Of a DNA stretch of 15,556 nt, positions 1-7,878 are shown piece after piece. Under the pieces are notes generated by a model. That model saw nothing but the letters and a program-made list of their open reading frames with translations. It searched no databases and had not been told where the DNA came from. Source of the stretch: a bacterium (lineage in GTDB: Bacteria; Babelota; Babeliae; Babelales; GCA-2401785); NCBI GenBank assembly GCA_030629865.1, contig DAOVOC010000010.1:1-15556 (forward strand), written 5' to 3'. Positions within the stretch are counted from its first letter, which is position 1, and every line of letters starts with the position of its first letter. The position numbers and the translations under genes are program-made.

Positions 1-1
1 A

Positions 2-1048
2 GAAAACAGCTCATTTTCGGCTGAAAAGCTGCTCAACTTTGTAATCAACGAAAATAATCTCGGCATAACAGGCAAAAGAGCTGACCAAATCAAAGCATTT
101 GCGGCAATTTTGCAAGACCTAACAGAAGCAAAAAAGGGACCCGCGGCAACACTAGAAAAGATACTTGAACTAACTTTATACCGCGATTACCTGCGCAATA
201 GCTTTGAAGACGAAGAAACACGATCTCGTGTCGCCAACGTTAACGAACTTGTCAGATGCACTCAAAAATTCGAAGAACGCTGCATTGCTGGAACAGTAAA
301 AATAGATGGAATCAACGTCAACGAGCCAACAAATCCAACACTAGAGCATTTTCTTCATGAAGTTGCTCTTATTCAACAAGAGACATCTCACAACAATATA
401 GATTCAGACACCATTCAAATGATGACCTTGCACAGTGCAAAAGGACTTGAGTTTAACACAGTCGTACTTGCTGGAAATGAAGAGGGCACACTGCCTTCAG
501 CACAATCGCTCTACGATCCACGGCAACTCGAAGAAGAACGGCGGCTTTTTTACGTCGGCATAACTCGCGCACGAGAACGCCTTGTACTCACAACGGCTTT
601 AACGCGTTCACGATTTGGCCAAATCGAAACACCAAAACAATCCCGATTCATTGACGAAATTGCAAATAAAACGGCAAATGCAATAGAAATAACCCATATC
701 CCACTACCGCTACTAACACGTTCAATTAAAAGCTGGTTTACAGGAAACGCATTTTTTGCAGCCCAACAAGCAAAACTAAAGCCATATACACCACTATCTC
801 GACCGGCAACAACATATCGACCAAAGACAAACCGCCGCACCTCAATTTCTAATAACACCTCGACAAAACGTCCCACAAATACAAAAACTGGTAAAACTTG
901 GGGCAAAAATAAAATGGTGCATCATATAAAATTTGGGCATGGCCTTGTAACAGGCGTAAAGAAGCTCCAGGACGGAGAACTATGTCTCACTGTTTCATTT
1001 AAATCTGGCCTGAAGAAGATTTTGTCTAAGTTTTTGAACATGCTTTAG
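2..1048 (+). CDS. pcrA: UvrD/PcrA-type superfamily 1 DNA helicase, C-terminal part (5' truncated)
   Basis: ATP-dependent 3'-5' DNA helicase of the UvrD/PcrA/Rep family, acting in repair, replication restart and transcription-coupled repair. The frame is open from the first bases of the window, so the start lies upstream; about 348 C-terminal residues are present. Helicase motif V is visible as TLHSAKGLEF (encoded around 425-454), and motif VI as LFYVGITRARERL (around 544-582), preceded by the EEERR segment typical of the family. The last ~45 residues (VHHIKFGHGLVTGV, from about 915) match the Tudor-like C-terminal domain that in PcrA/UvrD contacts RNA polymerase. That tail, after a basic Thr/Asn/Arg-rich linker, favours PcrA/UvrD over Rep or RecB; PcrA and UvrD cannot be told apart from this half. 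The Walker A and N-terminal motifs are outside the window. I see no convincing terminator after the stop. Confidence 0.93.
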   Translation, partial: ENSSFSAEKLLNFVINENNLGITGKRADQIKAFAAILQDLTEAKKGPAATLEKILELTLYRDYLRNSFEDEETRSRVANVNELVRCTQKFEERCIAGTVKIDGINVNEPTNPTLEHFLHEVALIQQETSHNNIDSDTIQMMTLHSAKGLEFNTVVLAGNEEGTLPSAQSLYDPRQLEEERRLFYVGITRARERLVLTTALTRSRFGQIETPKQSRFIDEIANKTANAIEITHIPLPLLTRSIKSWFTGNAFFAAQQAKLKPYTPLSRPATTYRPKTNRRTSISNNTSTKRPTNTKTGKTWGKNKMVHHIKFGHGLVTGVKKLQDGELCLTVSFKSGLKKILSKFLNML

Positions 1049-1088
1049 CCGCATAAATGCCATTTAAACGCTTCTTTTTACACATTTT

Positions 1089-1116
1089 TTGACTAAGTAG
1101 GTTACAAGTATAAAAT
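1089..1116 (+). promoter_or_regulatory. Predicted sigma70-type promoter for the HExxH protease gene
   Basis: A -35 box TTGACT (1089-1094) and a -10 box TAAAAT (1111-1116) are separated by 16 bases; each matches 5 of 6 consensus positions. Transcription would start near 1123, about 30 bases before the ATG at 1153. A Shine-Dalgarno AGAGG sits at 1141-1145. This separates the protease gene from the helicase upstream. Confidence 0.5.
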
Positions 1117-1152
1117 TTAAACAGAGTTTTTAGTAAAAACAGAGGTTTTTAA

Positions 1153-2016
1153 ATGAAGCGGTTTACAGCATTATTTATACTTATCATAAGTTCTTGCTCA
1201 CTTAGAGCACGCTATGATTTTAAGCAGCTTGCACTTGAGCAAATCTGCGGGCTGCTTTCTGTTGCCGCTCACGAAACCGGGCACGCCTTGTTTGCAAAAA
1301 ACGCCACAGGAAAATTTCCTGAAATCGTCTTGGGGTTTCCAGACAATCAAATTAAAAAATGGGCAGCTATTAAAATAGATAGAAACCGGAGAAGCAAGTC
1401 AATTCTTTCATTTAACAGCGCCGGAATAATAGGTGGTTATACAATTGGAAATCCAAATGAACAAGTATTGTTTCAGACAAAAGCATCTAAGATACAAAAA
1501 ATCGCAACTTATGCAGCCGGACCAGTTTTTGGAGCATCGGCAGACTTTATAATGGCTACCATCATAGAAATGTATAAAAATCGTAAAAACAAGTGGATGT
1601 CTAAAAAAGAAATTTTCAAAAAAGCATTCGATCGAGCAGCTCCTTCAATGCTTTCTCATCTTACAAACCTTATCATCCCTCTCGAAGAAACAGATGGGGC
1701 TAATATAATAACGGAACTTGGTTCAACCTGGTATAATGATGTGCGGCCAATACTAATTGCTATGGGCTTTGTTGCTACGTTTTTTCTTCGAGGCAAAATA
1801 AGCAAAGAAAGTAACGACCGCTTCTCAAAATACCGCATAAAACCAGCAGCAGCTTTATTTGCAGGAACTGAACTTTCTAAAATAGGCTATGAATTTGCAA
1901 ATAACGGCACACAATCAGGGATGGATGCAATCTCAGACACTGGCAACCTTATTTACAAAAACCCACTTGCGATGGCTGGATTAGCAACGCACTTCATTCC
2001 AGAATTTTCATCCTAG
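1153..2016 (+). CDS. Predicted exported or membrane-anchored HExxH zinc metalloprotease, M50/site-2-protease-like
   Basis: A protein of 287 residues, probably a membrane-associated zinc protease. The N-terminus is a short hydrophobic signal sequence; residues 12-15 (ISSC) fit a lipobox, so it may be a lipoprotein, although a simple cleaved signal is also possible. The sequence AAHETGHALF carries HExxH with zinc-ligand histidines H40 and H44 and catalytic E41, inside a hydrophobic stretch as in site-2 proteases. A later AAGPVFGASADF segment resembles the glycine/proline-rich second core helix of M50 enzymes; I do not see a clean NxxPxxxxDG motif, so the third zinc ligand is uncertain. A further hydrophobic stretch (RPILIAMGFVATFFL) lies near residue 200. 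The start is supported by AGAGG seven bases upstream. The 3' end overlaps the convergent gene by 9 bp. No substrate can be named; membrane or envelope protein turnover is inferred. Confidence 0.6.
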   Translation: MKRFTALFILIISSCSLRARYDFKQLALEQICGLLSVAAHETGHALFAKNATGKFPEIVLGFPDNQIKKWAAIKIDRNRRSKSILSFNSAGIIGGYTIGNPNEQVLFQTKASKIQKIATYAAGPVFGASADFIMATIIEMYKNRKNKWMSKKEIFKKAFDRAAPSMLSHLTNLIIPLEETDGANIITELGSTWYNDVRPILIAMGFVATFFLRGKISKESNDRFSKYRIKPAAALFAGTELSKIGYEFANNGTQSGMDAISDTGNLIYKNPLAMAGLATHFIPEFSS

Positions 2017-2676
2017 CTGTCCTCGAATATCATCATCAGCTCCAAGCCACGTATTCATGGTAAAAACCATTGCTTGATTAAAATCATCAATGAGCCTTCT
2101 AAATTTGCCTTTAAAGTCTTTTGGTTCGGGATGAACAGAAGTTTTCCAGTCGCCAATAGGAAAATCTAAAAAAGTCCCCAGCGAGGTTCCTCGAGAATGC
2201 AACCCCCCACCAGGAGCAATTAGTTCTTTGATAGAAACTCTTCTATTAAGTTTTATATCTTTACCAACCACAAGACCATTTGGAAGCTTGGCGCCAATGC
2301 CAGGAACAACACAATATCCCTCTTTTAACTTAACAATTTCATAAAGGATTTTGCCGTCAATTGACGGATTATCCCTTACATACGGCCCTCGCCATTTTTT
2401 GGGATATGCTAAGTTGATATTGCCAACTTCAGACCCAACAAAAGATTTAATCGTTAAAAACCCTACTGGAACGCGCGTTCTTTGAATTTCTGTTATAGCA
2501 CATGAACGATCTATATCAGCTAAAATAGAAGCGATTTTATGCACATTTCTATGAATTATACGCGACTGATCCCATGTTCTGGCATAAAAAACCCACGCGG
2601 CAGAACCAAGAACCACAAACGACAAAACAACTGAAACAAAAACCTGAAATTTATTATGTGGAAATTGAAATACCAT
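2008..2676 (-). CDS. Single-pass envelope protein of unknown function, faintly pseudopilin-like
   Basis: A protein of 222 residues that I do not recognise with confidence. It has a short polar N-terminus, one hydrophobic helix (about residues 11-30) and then a soluble domain, so it is probably an inner-membrane protein with a periplasmic body. The middle contains WRGPYV followed some 13 residues later by KILYEIV, then a glycine-rich segment and a single Cys. This order loosely recalls the beta-region of type II secretion pseudopilins (GPY then a short strand), but the prepilin peptidase site and the usual FTLIE helix start are absent, so this is only a hint. The ATG at 2676 is preceded by a good GGGAGGG Shine-Dalgarno. 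The gene lies 14 bases after lysE on the same strand and is likely co-transcribed with it. Its 3' end overlaps the convergent protease gene, with no terminator between them. Confidence 0.6.
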   Translation of the reverse strand: MVFQFPHNKFQVFVSVVLSFVVLGSAAWVFYARTWDQSRIIHRNVHKIASILADIDRSCAITEIQRTRVPVGFLTIKSFVGSEVGNINLAYPKKWRGPYVRDNPSIDGKILYEIVKLKEGYCVVPGIGAKLPNGLVVGKDIKLNRRVSIKELIAPGGGLHSRGTSLGTFLDFPIGDWKTSVHPEPKDFKGKFRRLIDDFNQAMVFTMNTWLGADDDIRGQLG

Positions 2677-2690
2677 GATTTATTCCCTCC

Positions 2691-3338
2691 CTAAGCTAAA
2701 AGCTTTATGCCATACATTGTGAGGTTAAATAATAAATAAGCTCCAATACCCAAAAACGCCAAGCCCATAAGCCTGGTTATTAACATCTGAAAACTATCTG
2801 AAAAAAAGTTTCCAATTTTTGAAGCCAGAACGCTAACAAGCGATAAAGTAGAAAAAGCACCAATGGCAACGGCAATTCCAGAATAAACAATCACAGAAAG
2901 AGGTAAAATCTGCACAATATATTCAGAAAAAAGTTTTGCTGCCACACCAGCATAAAATAAAATTGCAATCGGGTTAGAAAGCGTTACGATAGCCGCACTA
3001 ACACCCATCCACAGGGTACTACCACTTCCTACAATAGGAATTTGTTGAGTCGTATTTTTTACCTGTAAAATCCGAACACCCATACCGATAAGAAAAACTC
3101 CACCAAAAAATTCGAGAGTGTGAACCATCCAGCCATCATAAAAAGAAATGTGTAAAAGCCCAGCCAAAGCTAAACTAAAGAACGTCCCTTCCACAAGCGA
3201 CGTTCCCAAAGCACTCGCAATCCCAGACAAAACCCCTCGAGTCACTGACCGCTGCATTACAAGCATAAAAATTGGACCAGCGAACCAGCCACCAATTGCT
3301 CCAACAAGAAATGATCTGAAAACCATTTGAACTATCAT
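2691..3338 (-). CDS. LysE/RhtB-family amino-acid exporter
   Basis: Inner-membrane exporter of the LysE superfamily, which typically pumps out amino acids or their derivatives. The product of 215 residues is almost entirely hydrophobic with about six transmembrane segments, the usual length and topology. The N-terminal region has the family pattern VGAIGGWFAGPIFMLVMQRSV, then GTSLVEGTFFSLALAG and FFGGVFLIGMGVRIL, and later a conserved LSNPIAILFYAGVAA segment. A TTG at 3359 would add seven residues, but the ATG at 3338 is preferred because GGAGG at 3347-3351 lies eight bases in front of it. It is the first gene of a two-gene minus-strand unit and is divergent from glmM. The substrate cannot be assigned from sequence. 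Confidence 0.85.
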   Translation of the reverse strand: MIVQMVFRSFLVGAIGGWFAGPIFMLVMQRSVTRGVLSGIASALGTSLVEGTFFSLALAGLLHISFYDGWMVHTLEFFGGVFLIGMGVRILQVKNTTQQIPIVGSGSTLWMGVSAAIVTLSNPIAILFYAGVAAKLFSEYIVQILPLSVIVYSGIAVAIGAFSTLSLVSVLASKIGNFFSDSFQMLITRLMGLAFLGIGAYLLFNLTMYGIKLLA

Positions 3339-3346
3339 TTTCACCC

Positions 3347-3351
3347 CCTCC
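3347..3351 (-). promoter_or_regulatory. Strong Shine-Dalgarno that fixes the lysE start
   Basis: GGAGG on the minus strand, within a purine-rich GGAGGGGGTGA context, lies eight bases before the ATG at 3338. It argues against the upstream in-frame TTG at 3359, which would place the ribosome site inside the coding region. Confidence 0.7.
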
Positions 3352-3390
3352 GCCCCCAATTGTTATAAATAAATTCCTATTTGCAATCTT

Positions 3391-3419
3391 ATTATAACGA
3401 GTCACTCACATTGACTGAA
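3391..3419 (-). promoter_or_regulatory. Predicted promoter for the lysE unit
   Basis: On the minus strand a perfect -10 box TATAAT (3391-3396) has a weak -35 candidate TTCAGT (3414-3419) at a 17-base spacing. The -35 box overlaps that of the glmM promoter on the other strand, so the two promoters may compete. Confidence 0.4.
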
Positions 3420-3439
3420 AGATATCGAAATCATAAACT
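3411..3439 (+). promoter_or_regulatory. Predicted promoter for glmM
   Basis: TTGACT (3411-3416) and TAAACT (3434-3439) are separated by 17 bases, matching 5 of 6 and 4 of 6 consensus positions. The start of transcription would be near 3446, leaving a leader of about 37 bases before the ATG at 3483. The Shine-Dalgarno in front of glmM is weak (CGGAA). Confidence 0.42.
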
Positions 3440-3482
3440 CACTGCACTGCCAATGCAAAACACTCAAAACCACGGAAACTAA

Positions 3483-4865
3483 ATGGAAAACTTCGAATTT
3501 GGCACAGATGGAATTCGTGCACATTCAGACTCGAAAGTTTTTAGCGAGGCAAATCTTTTATGTATTGCACGTGCACTTGCCAATTGGAATTTCGCAAAAA
3601 ATCGTAAATCACCATCATTTATTATTGCCTACGACACACGCGAATCGTGTAATAGAATAAAAAAACATCTCTACAAAGGCCTTATCAGAAGCGGATGCAA
3701 TATAACAGACATAGGAATACTTCCAACTCCAGCCCCACTTCTTTTTATGCAAGGCAACAATAATTACGATGCTGCAATTGTAATTTCAGCTTCACATAAT
3801 CCTTTCTATGACAATGGTATTAAAATCTTCACACCATATGGCAAACCAACAGCATTGGACGAAAAACAAATATCAGAATGCTACAAAGCAGTAGTTACCA
3901 CCACACCACAAAAGTCGGCAAAAACTATAGGCACGCTCAAGAAATGGCCTAATGCCTCAAGTATTTACAAAAATCTTTTAATCAAGAATTTTAACAAAGG
4001 CTTTCTCGCTGGGAAAAAAATAGTGGTCGACTGTGCCAACGGCTCAGCCTCCTATATCGCTCCAGAAATTTTTGAAACCCTTGGCGCCGATGTAATACCA
4101 ATAAATTGTTTTCCCAATGGACTGAACATTAACGAAAAATGCGGATCACAGCACCCAGAGCAACTTGTGATGACAATAAAACAGAATAACGCAGACTTAG
4201 GTTTTAGTTTTGATGGTGATGCAGATCGCATTATTGCCGCATCTTCAACAGGCCTGATAAAAGATGGGGACGATATACTTGCCATATTGTCTACACACCC
4301 GGACTTTTCCACAATAAAAAATATTGTTGGCACTATAATGAACAATGCTGGACTCGAACTTTTTTTAAAAACCAATAACAAACGGCTCACAAGAACTCAT
4401 GTTGGAGACAAACACGTTGTAAGGACCATGCAAAAATACAATATAGAGCTCGGCGGCGAACCATCAGGACACATAATCATAAAACAACATCTGCCAAGCA
4501 GTGATGGTATTTTTGTAGCACTAAAATTTGCAGAAACACTCGCTATAACTAATAATTGGCAGATGAATTCATTTAAAAAATTTTCTCAAAAAACAGTAAA
4601 CATTCAAATTCAAAAGCGACTTAATCTAGAAACGTCTCCTTGCTCAGACATTCTTGCTTTACAACGAACTTATCTCAAAAATGGAAGAATAGTGGTACGC
4701 TACTCGGGTACAGAACCTCTACTGCGAATCATGGTCGAAACCGCATCAAAATCAGAAACAGAAAAACATTTAAAAGAATTGTGTATAGCGTTTAAAAAAG
4801 TTTTTAAAAATCAATCTGGAGAAATAATATGCAAATCATCTGGAACACGACAAAAGCTGTTGTAA
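3483..4865 (+). CDS. glmM: Phosphoglucosamine mutase GlmM
   Basis: Interconverts glucosamine-6-phosphate and glucosamine-1-phosphate, the cytoplasmic step feeding UDP-GlcNAc synthesis for peptidoglycan and LPS. The 460 residues match the family length (about 445) and all four alpha-phosphohexomutase motifs are present: N-terminal FGTDGIR; the phosphoserine loop SASHNPFYDNGIK with catalytic S104; the Mg-binding loop DGDADR (D244, D246, D248); the sugar loop GGEPSGHI; and the C-terminal phosphate-binding RYSGTEPLLRIMVE. GlmM is favoured over phosphomannomutase by FGTDGIR, the CGSQHPE segment after the central domain, and RYSGTEP rather than RPSGTEP. GlmM usually has GEQSGH where this protein has GEPSGH, a mild deviation. 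The 3' end overlaps the next gene by 37 bp, so the pair is very likely translated from one mRNA. Confidence 0.9.
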   Translation: MENFEFGTDGIRAHSDSKVFSEANLLCIARALANWNFAKNRKSPSFIIAYDTRESCNRIKKHLYKGLIRSGCNITDIGILPTPAPLLFMQGNNNYDAAIVISASHNPFYDNGIKIFTPYGKPTALDEKQISECYKAVVTTTPQKSAKTIGTLKKWPNASSIYKNLLIKNFNKGFLAGKKIVVDCANGSASYIAPEIFETLGADVIPINCFPNGLNINEKCGSQHPEQLVMTIKQNNADLGFSFDGDADRIIAASSTGLIKDGDDILAILSTHPDFSTIKNIVGTIMNNAGLELFLKTNNKRLTRTHVGDKHVVRTMQKYNIELGGEPSGHIIIKQHLPSSDGIFVALKFAETLAITNNWQMNSFKKFSQKTVNIQIQKRLNLETSPCSDILALQRTYLKNGRIVVRYSGTEPLLRIMVETASKSETEKHLKELCIAFKKVFKNQSGEIICKSSGTRQKLL

Positions 4866-5500
4866 ATTATATAAAAAGTCTTTTTATTACTGGCATATTT
4901 ACACTTTTACCACTGACCATCACAATATTGGCAGTAATGTTTTTCTATAATTTATCCTATCGTTTTCTTGCACCATTCGGAATTGAAGACATCCTTCTCA
5001 TCGCTGGTGGAATTTTATTTGTAGGCCTCTTGGGTAAACTTTTTGTCGCCAACGCCATTATCAAACCGCTAGAAAAAGTTATTAGTAATATTCCAATGGT
5101 TGGAGCACTCTATTCAGGACTCAAAACATTAATTGACTTCTTTAACCCTTCAGGACATCCAGAACACAAACGGCAAGTCGTTCTTGTCCCTCATTTCAAC
5201 AATGATTTTTATAGTATCGCATTTCTTTTCGGACCTGCAGATCAAGACTTCCAACAACTTCTACCAAAAGATGCAGTTCCAGAAGGTGAACGTATGATGA
5301 AGGTATTTGTTCCTTCGAACCACATACATTTTGGATTTTCTGTCATCATGCCTGAAAGTAAAATCATACCAACAGACATTAGATTTGAAGAAGCTGTTAA
5401 AACCGTTATTTCTGGTGGAATTATTGTTCCTTCAAGCCTCAAGAAGAAAAAAATTAAACAAGCACACGCTGAAGCTTCGAAAGTTGAATCTAGCGGCTAA
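4829..5500 (+). CDS. DUF502-family integral membrane protein
   Basis: A protein of 223 residues matching the DUF502 family, conserved bacterial and chloroplast membrane proteins without a settled bacterial role. Visible hallmarks are an N-terminal hydrophobic helix with the LFITGIFTLLPLTITI pattern, a second hydrophobic segment with a glycine-rich GGILFVGLLGKLF turn, the IPMVGALYSGLKTLIDFF motif, and a soluble C-terminal part containing a VPSNHIHFGFSVIMP segment and the typical ending ISGGIIVPSS. A lysine-rich tail follows. The start at 4829 has a GGAGA Shine-Dalgarno (4818-4822) inside the end of glmM, so translation is probably coupled. The 3' end overlaps the convergent tlyA by 11 bp. Pairing with glmM suggests an envelope role, but that is inference. 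Confidence 0.85.
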   Translation: MQIIWNTTKAVVNYIKSLFITGIFTLLPLTITILAVMFFYNLSYRFLAPFGIEDILLIAGGILFVGLLGKLFVANAIIKPLEKVISNIPMVGALYSGLKTLIDFFNPSGHPEHKRQVVLVPHFNNDFYSIAFLFGPADQDFQQLLPKDAVPEGERMMKVFVPSNHIHFGFSVIMPESKIIPTDIRFEEAVKTVISGGIIVPSSLKKKKIKQAHAEASKVESSG

Positions 5501-6221
5501 AAGCACCTATGTATTCAATATTACGCCTGCCTTCACCGACAGCCGGAACAGCTTGAACACCAACACAAGAAAATTTAAGAGATTCAATAGTTTTTACAAT
5601 TCTATCAATGGCAAACATACGCGCTTCTTCATCCGTAACAATGCCGCCTTTAGCAATGTTTTCTCGACCTACCTCAAACTGGGGCTTTATTAAGACAATC
5701 AATTTGCCATGAGGTTTAAGATTAACAATCACGTTCTTAATCACTTTTAAAACCGAAATAAAAGAAACATCGAGCGTAATAATATCAACAGGCTCTGCAA
5801 GTGGTTTTAAATCACGCAGATCAACACCATCCATAACAACAAGACGAGGATCATTTTTGAGCTTTGGATGAATTTGGTCATGCCCAACATCAACACCAAC
5901 TACCTTTTTAGCGCCACGCAAAAGCAAACAATCAGCAAAACCACCTGTCGAAAGACCGCCATCAAGCACAACAAGATTTTCTACATCAATGTCAAAATAA
6001 TCAAGAGCAAATTCAAGCTTAAATCCAGCGCGGCTTACGTATTTTGTTTCACAATCAGATAATTCTATCTGTGCATCAGCAACTACTAACAGCGACGGTT
6101 TTTTAGCAATAACTCCGTCAACTGTCACCGCTCCAGAACGAATAATCTCTGCAGCTCTTGTTCTAGAAATGCTTGGACGCAGTTTTGTAATAACTACGTC
6201 CAAACGTTTTCTATTAATCAA
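5490..6221 (-). CDS. tlyA: TlyA-family rRNA 2'-O-methyltransferase (S4 plus FtsJ-like domains)
   Basis: Predicted S-adenosylmethionine-dependent methyltransferase that modifies ribosomal RNA; studied TlyA proteins methylate cytidine 2'-OH in 16S and/or 23S rRNA and affect capreomycin sensitivity. Residues 6-55 are an S4 RNA-binding domain (RLDVVI, SRTRAAEIIRSGAVTVDG). The methyltransferase domain begins with VSRAGFKLEFALD, where K68 is the first catalytic residue. LDGGLSTGGF (from 86) is the SAM loop; D151 in TLDVSFIS, K179 in IKPQFEVGR and the Glu in NIEYIGAF complete the K-D-K-E set. The family's SAM loop is usually LDVGASTGGF, so G88 and L90 are small departures. Length (243) fits. The start is a TTG whose TTGA overlaps the TGA stop of the upstream protease gene, implying translational coupling and dependence on the protease transcript. 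Confidence 0.9.
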   Translation of the reverse strand: MINRKRLDVVITKLRPSISRTRAAEIIRSGAVTVDGVIAKKPSLLVVADAQIELSDCETKYVSRAGFKLEFALDYFDIDVENLVVLDGGLSTGGFADCLLLRGAKKVVGVDVGHDQIHPKLKNDPRLVVMDGVDLRDLKPLAEPVDIITLDVSFISVLKVIKNVIVNLKPHGKLIVLIKPQFEVGRENIAKGGIVTDEEARMFAIDRIVKTIESLKFSCVGVQAVPAVGEGRRNIEYIGAFSR

Positions 6222-7753
6222 TTTTGCTCAGCCATATTCAAACTAATCGAATTTTCTTTGGTAAATAGAAACATCTTAGAAAGCCTTAACGAATCTTTTA
6301 AAACACTCTTTGATTCAAAAACTTCTTTAAAACCATTATCAGTAGTAAATGTAATAAACTCTTCATTTTTCAAAGCACTTTTTATCACATCACGAAATTC
6401 TTGAAGCGTTGTAACTTCTTTATCGTTTACAAACTTAATTACACTTCCCAATCTAAATAAGTTACGAGGGTCACTCGCAGCAGATGTTGGCAAAACATGC
6501 GAAATAACTAATTTTCCATCTACCTGATTTTGATTTAATAAATAAGAACGCAAGGTTGGCTTGCGATCACACAATATTAAAACTAGATTTAGTGAAAGGG
6601 GCGCAACAACAAGTCCACCACCAAAAACTTCATAATCGAAGCTCTCATACGGTGGAAACCACGTTCTAATAGGCAATAAACTACCCAGAGTTTTTTCTGA
6701 CTTAAGTGTAATTATTTTTCCATCCCTACAAACTTTGCAAGCAATTTCTTTACCAAACGGTACTCTTGCCGTTACTTCGTCAGCATCAACCCGCTCATCA
6801 CTCCAATCAACAGATACTTGTCCTTGAAAATCGACTTTAAGACCATTTACTTCGCTAATGACATCGCCAGACTTAATACCAAGAAGACCGGTAAATCCAC
6901 GATCAAAAACACTGACAACATAAACGCCAGTTAGTCTTTTGGGACACTTTAAAGCCTTGGCCATCGATGGTGTCATAGGCTGAACAGCCATTCCCATAGG
7001 TTGGGCACGCACCAATTTTGAACAAAACATATTGTCTAAATCGCTTTTAACACCGTCAATCGGAATAATGTAACCAACATTCTGAGCCTCAGCAAATGCG
7101 GCAAAATTAATACCTACTACTTGTCCAGCTTTATTAAGCGCAGGCCCACCAGAATTTCCATTATTAATTGGCGCCGTTGTCTGCAAACAAAAACGGTTAA
7201 AACCTTGTTGTTGCAAAAATACATTTTGATAACCGCTTATGACACCCTGTGTACCTTTAAGACTTTCTTGTCCTAGAGGGAAACCAAGTGTAAATACTTC
7301 GTCACCTCTGCGCATTTGATCAGAGCTACCAAATTCAAGCCAACCAATTTCACCACACTCTTCTTCAATAAGCTCAATACTATCTTTACTTAAACGAATT
7401 AGTGCCAAATCACTTTTTGGCGCAACACTAATTACGTCTGCATCTAAACGACGTTTCCCAATGCTTAAAAGCTGAACTTGAATTCTAAGTGAATCTGCAA
7501 CAACATGATAATTTGTAAGAATAAGGCCTTTGTCTTTGTTCTTGTTCTTTATAAAAAAGCCACTTCCACGGGCTTCAGAAGTATTGCCTTCTTTGTAAGG
7601 TTCACCATAATTAAATGTTGAAACATCATTAAAAACTTGCACTATACACTTACGGCTTCGCTCTTGAATGGAATCCCAACAAGCTACATCACTCTTTCCA
7701 TAAACAGCCATATCAGGTAACAATAGCAAAATTACCAACAGAATGTTTTTCAT
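6218..7753 (-). CDS. HtrA/Deg-type periplasmic serine protease, second copy
   Basis: Trypsin-like serine protease of the DegP/HtrA (S1C) family, acting on misfolded exported proteins. Residues 1-19 are a signal peptide with probable cleavage after VYG. The protease domain spans about 30-250 with an intact triad: H83 in LTNYHVV, D115 in KSDLALI and S201 in GNSGGP. A first PDZ domain follows (about 265-360, LTGVYVVSVFDRG...LGIKSGDVISEVNG). A C-terminal domain (about 370-510) starts with YEVFGGGLVV and ends with a PDZ-like region (VISHVLPTSAA...FVNDKEVTTLQEF), an arrangement like plant/alga Deg2 and Deg9 rather than E. coli DegP. An ATG at 7771 would add six residues, but 7753 is preferred because AAGGAG (7759-7764) lies five bases before it and it puts the signal peptide at the N-terminus. 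It is a paralogue of the next gene upstream and is coupled to tlyA downstream. Confidence 0.9.
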   Translation of the reverse strand: MKNILLVILLLLPDMAVYGKSDVACWDSIQERSRKCIVQVFNDVSTFNYGEPYKEGNTSEARGSGFFIKNKNKDKGLILTNYHVVADSLRIQVQLLSIGKRRLDADVISVAPKSDLALIRLSKDSIELIEEECGEIGWLEFGSSDQMRRGDEVFTLGFPLGQESLKGTQGVISGYQNVFLQQQGFNRFCLQTTAPINNGNSGGPALNKAGQVVGINFAAFAEAQNVGYIIPIDGVKSDLDNMFCSKLVRAQPMGMAVQPMTPSMAKALKCPKRLTGVYVVSVFDRGFTGLLGIKSGDVISEVNGLKVDFQGQVSVDWSDERVDADEVTARVPFGKEIACKVCRDGKIITLKSEKTLGSLLPIRTWFPPYESFDYEVFGGGLVVAPLSLNLVLILCDRKPTLRSYLLNQNQVDGKLVISHVLPTSAASDPRNLFRLGSVIKFVNDKEVTTLQEFRDVIKSALKNEEFITFTTDNGFKEVFESKSVLKDSLRLSKMFLFTKENSISLNMAEQN

Positions 7754-7758
7754 CAAAG

Positions 7759-7764
7759 CTCCTT
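7759..7764 (-). promoter_or_regulatory. Shine-Dalgarno that fixes the second htrA start
   Basis: AAGGAG on the minus strand lies five bases upstream of the ATG at 7753 and inside the reading frame that would begin at 7771, favouring the shorter protein with its signal peptide at the very N-terminus. Confidence 0.65.
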
Positions 7765-7878
7765 GATCCATAAACTCACAACATTATAATTGTATATTTT
7801 TTACACTAATAGTTAAAAACTAAAATGCAAATTAGCGTTATTTTTTATAATTTATCGCACATTTTCACTTATTCAAAA

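Noticed and set aside
550..906. Open frame of 118 codons on the minus strand inside the helicase gene
   Set aside because: It lies fully antisense to the conserved motif VI and C-terminal region, and its translation shows no domain or good ribosome site.
1055..1075. Small palindrome (AAATGCCATTT) after the helicase stop, as a terminator
   Set aside because: The arms would leave a one-base loop, and a larger stem with the flanking bases does not form.
1125..1139. GTTTTT...AAAAAC pairing in the leader of the HExxH gene, as a regulatory hairpin
   Set aside because: Only A-T pairs with a three-base loop; too unstable to call.
3175..3405. Minus-strand open frame overlapping the start of lysE in another frame
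   Set aside because: It covers the well-supported LysE N-terminus and its upstream promoter; the product is low-complexity and unlike any family.
4052..4390. 112-codon minus-strand frame inside glmM
   Set aside because: It is antisense to the Mg-binding loop region of a clear GlmM; no independent support.
5307..5693. 128-codon plus-strand frame crossing the DUF502 and tlyA ends
   Set aside because: It overlaps two well-supported genes, one in another frame and one antisense, and has no domain or Shine-Dalgarno.
7783..7811. Possible promoter for the second htrA: TATAAT on the minus strand (7783-7788)
   Set aside because: The -10 box is perfect, but no acceptable -35 or TGn extension exists and the region is very AT-rich, so chance is likely.
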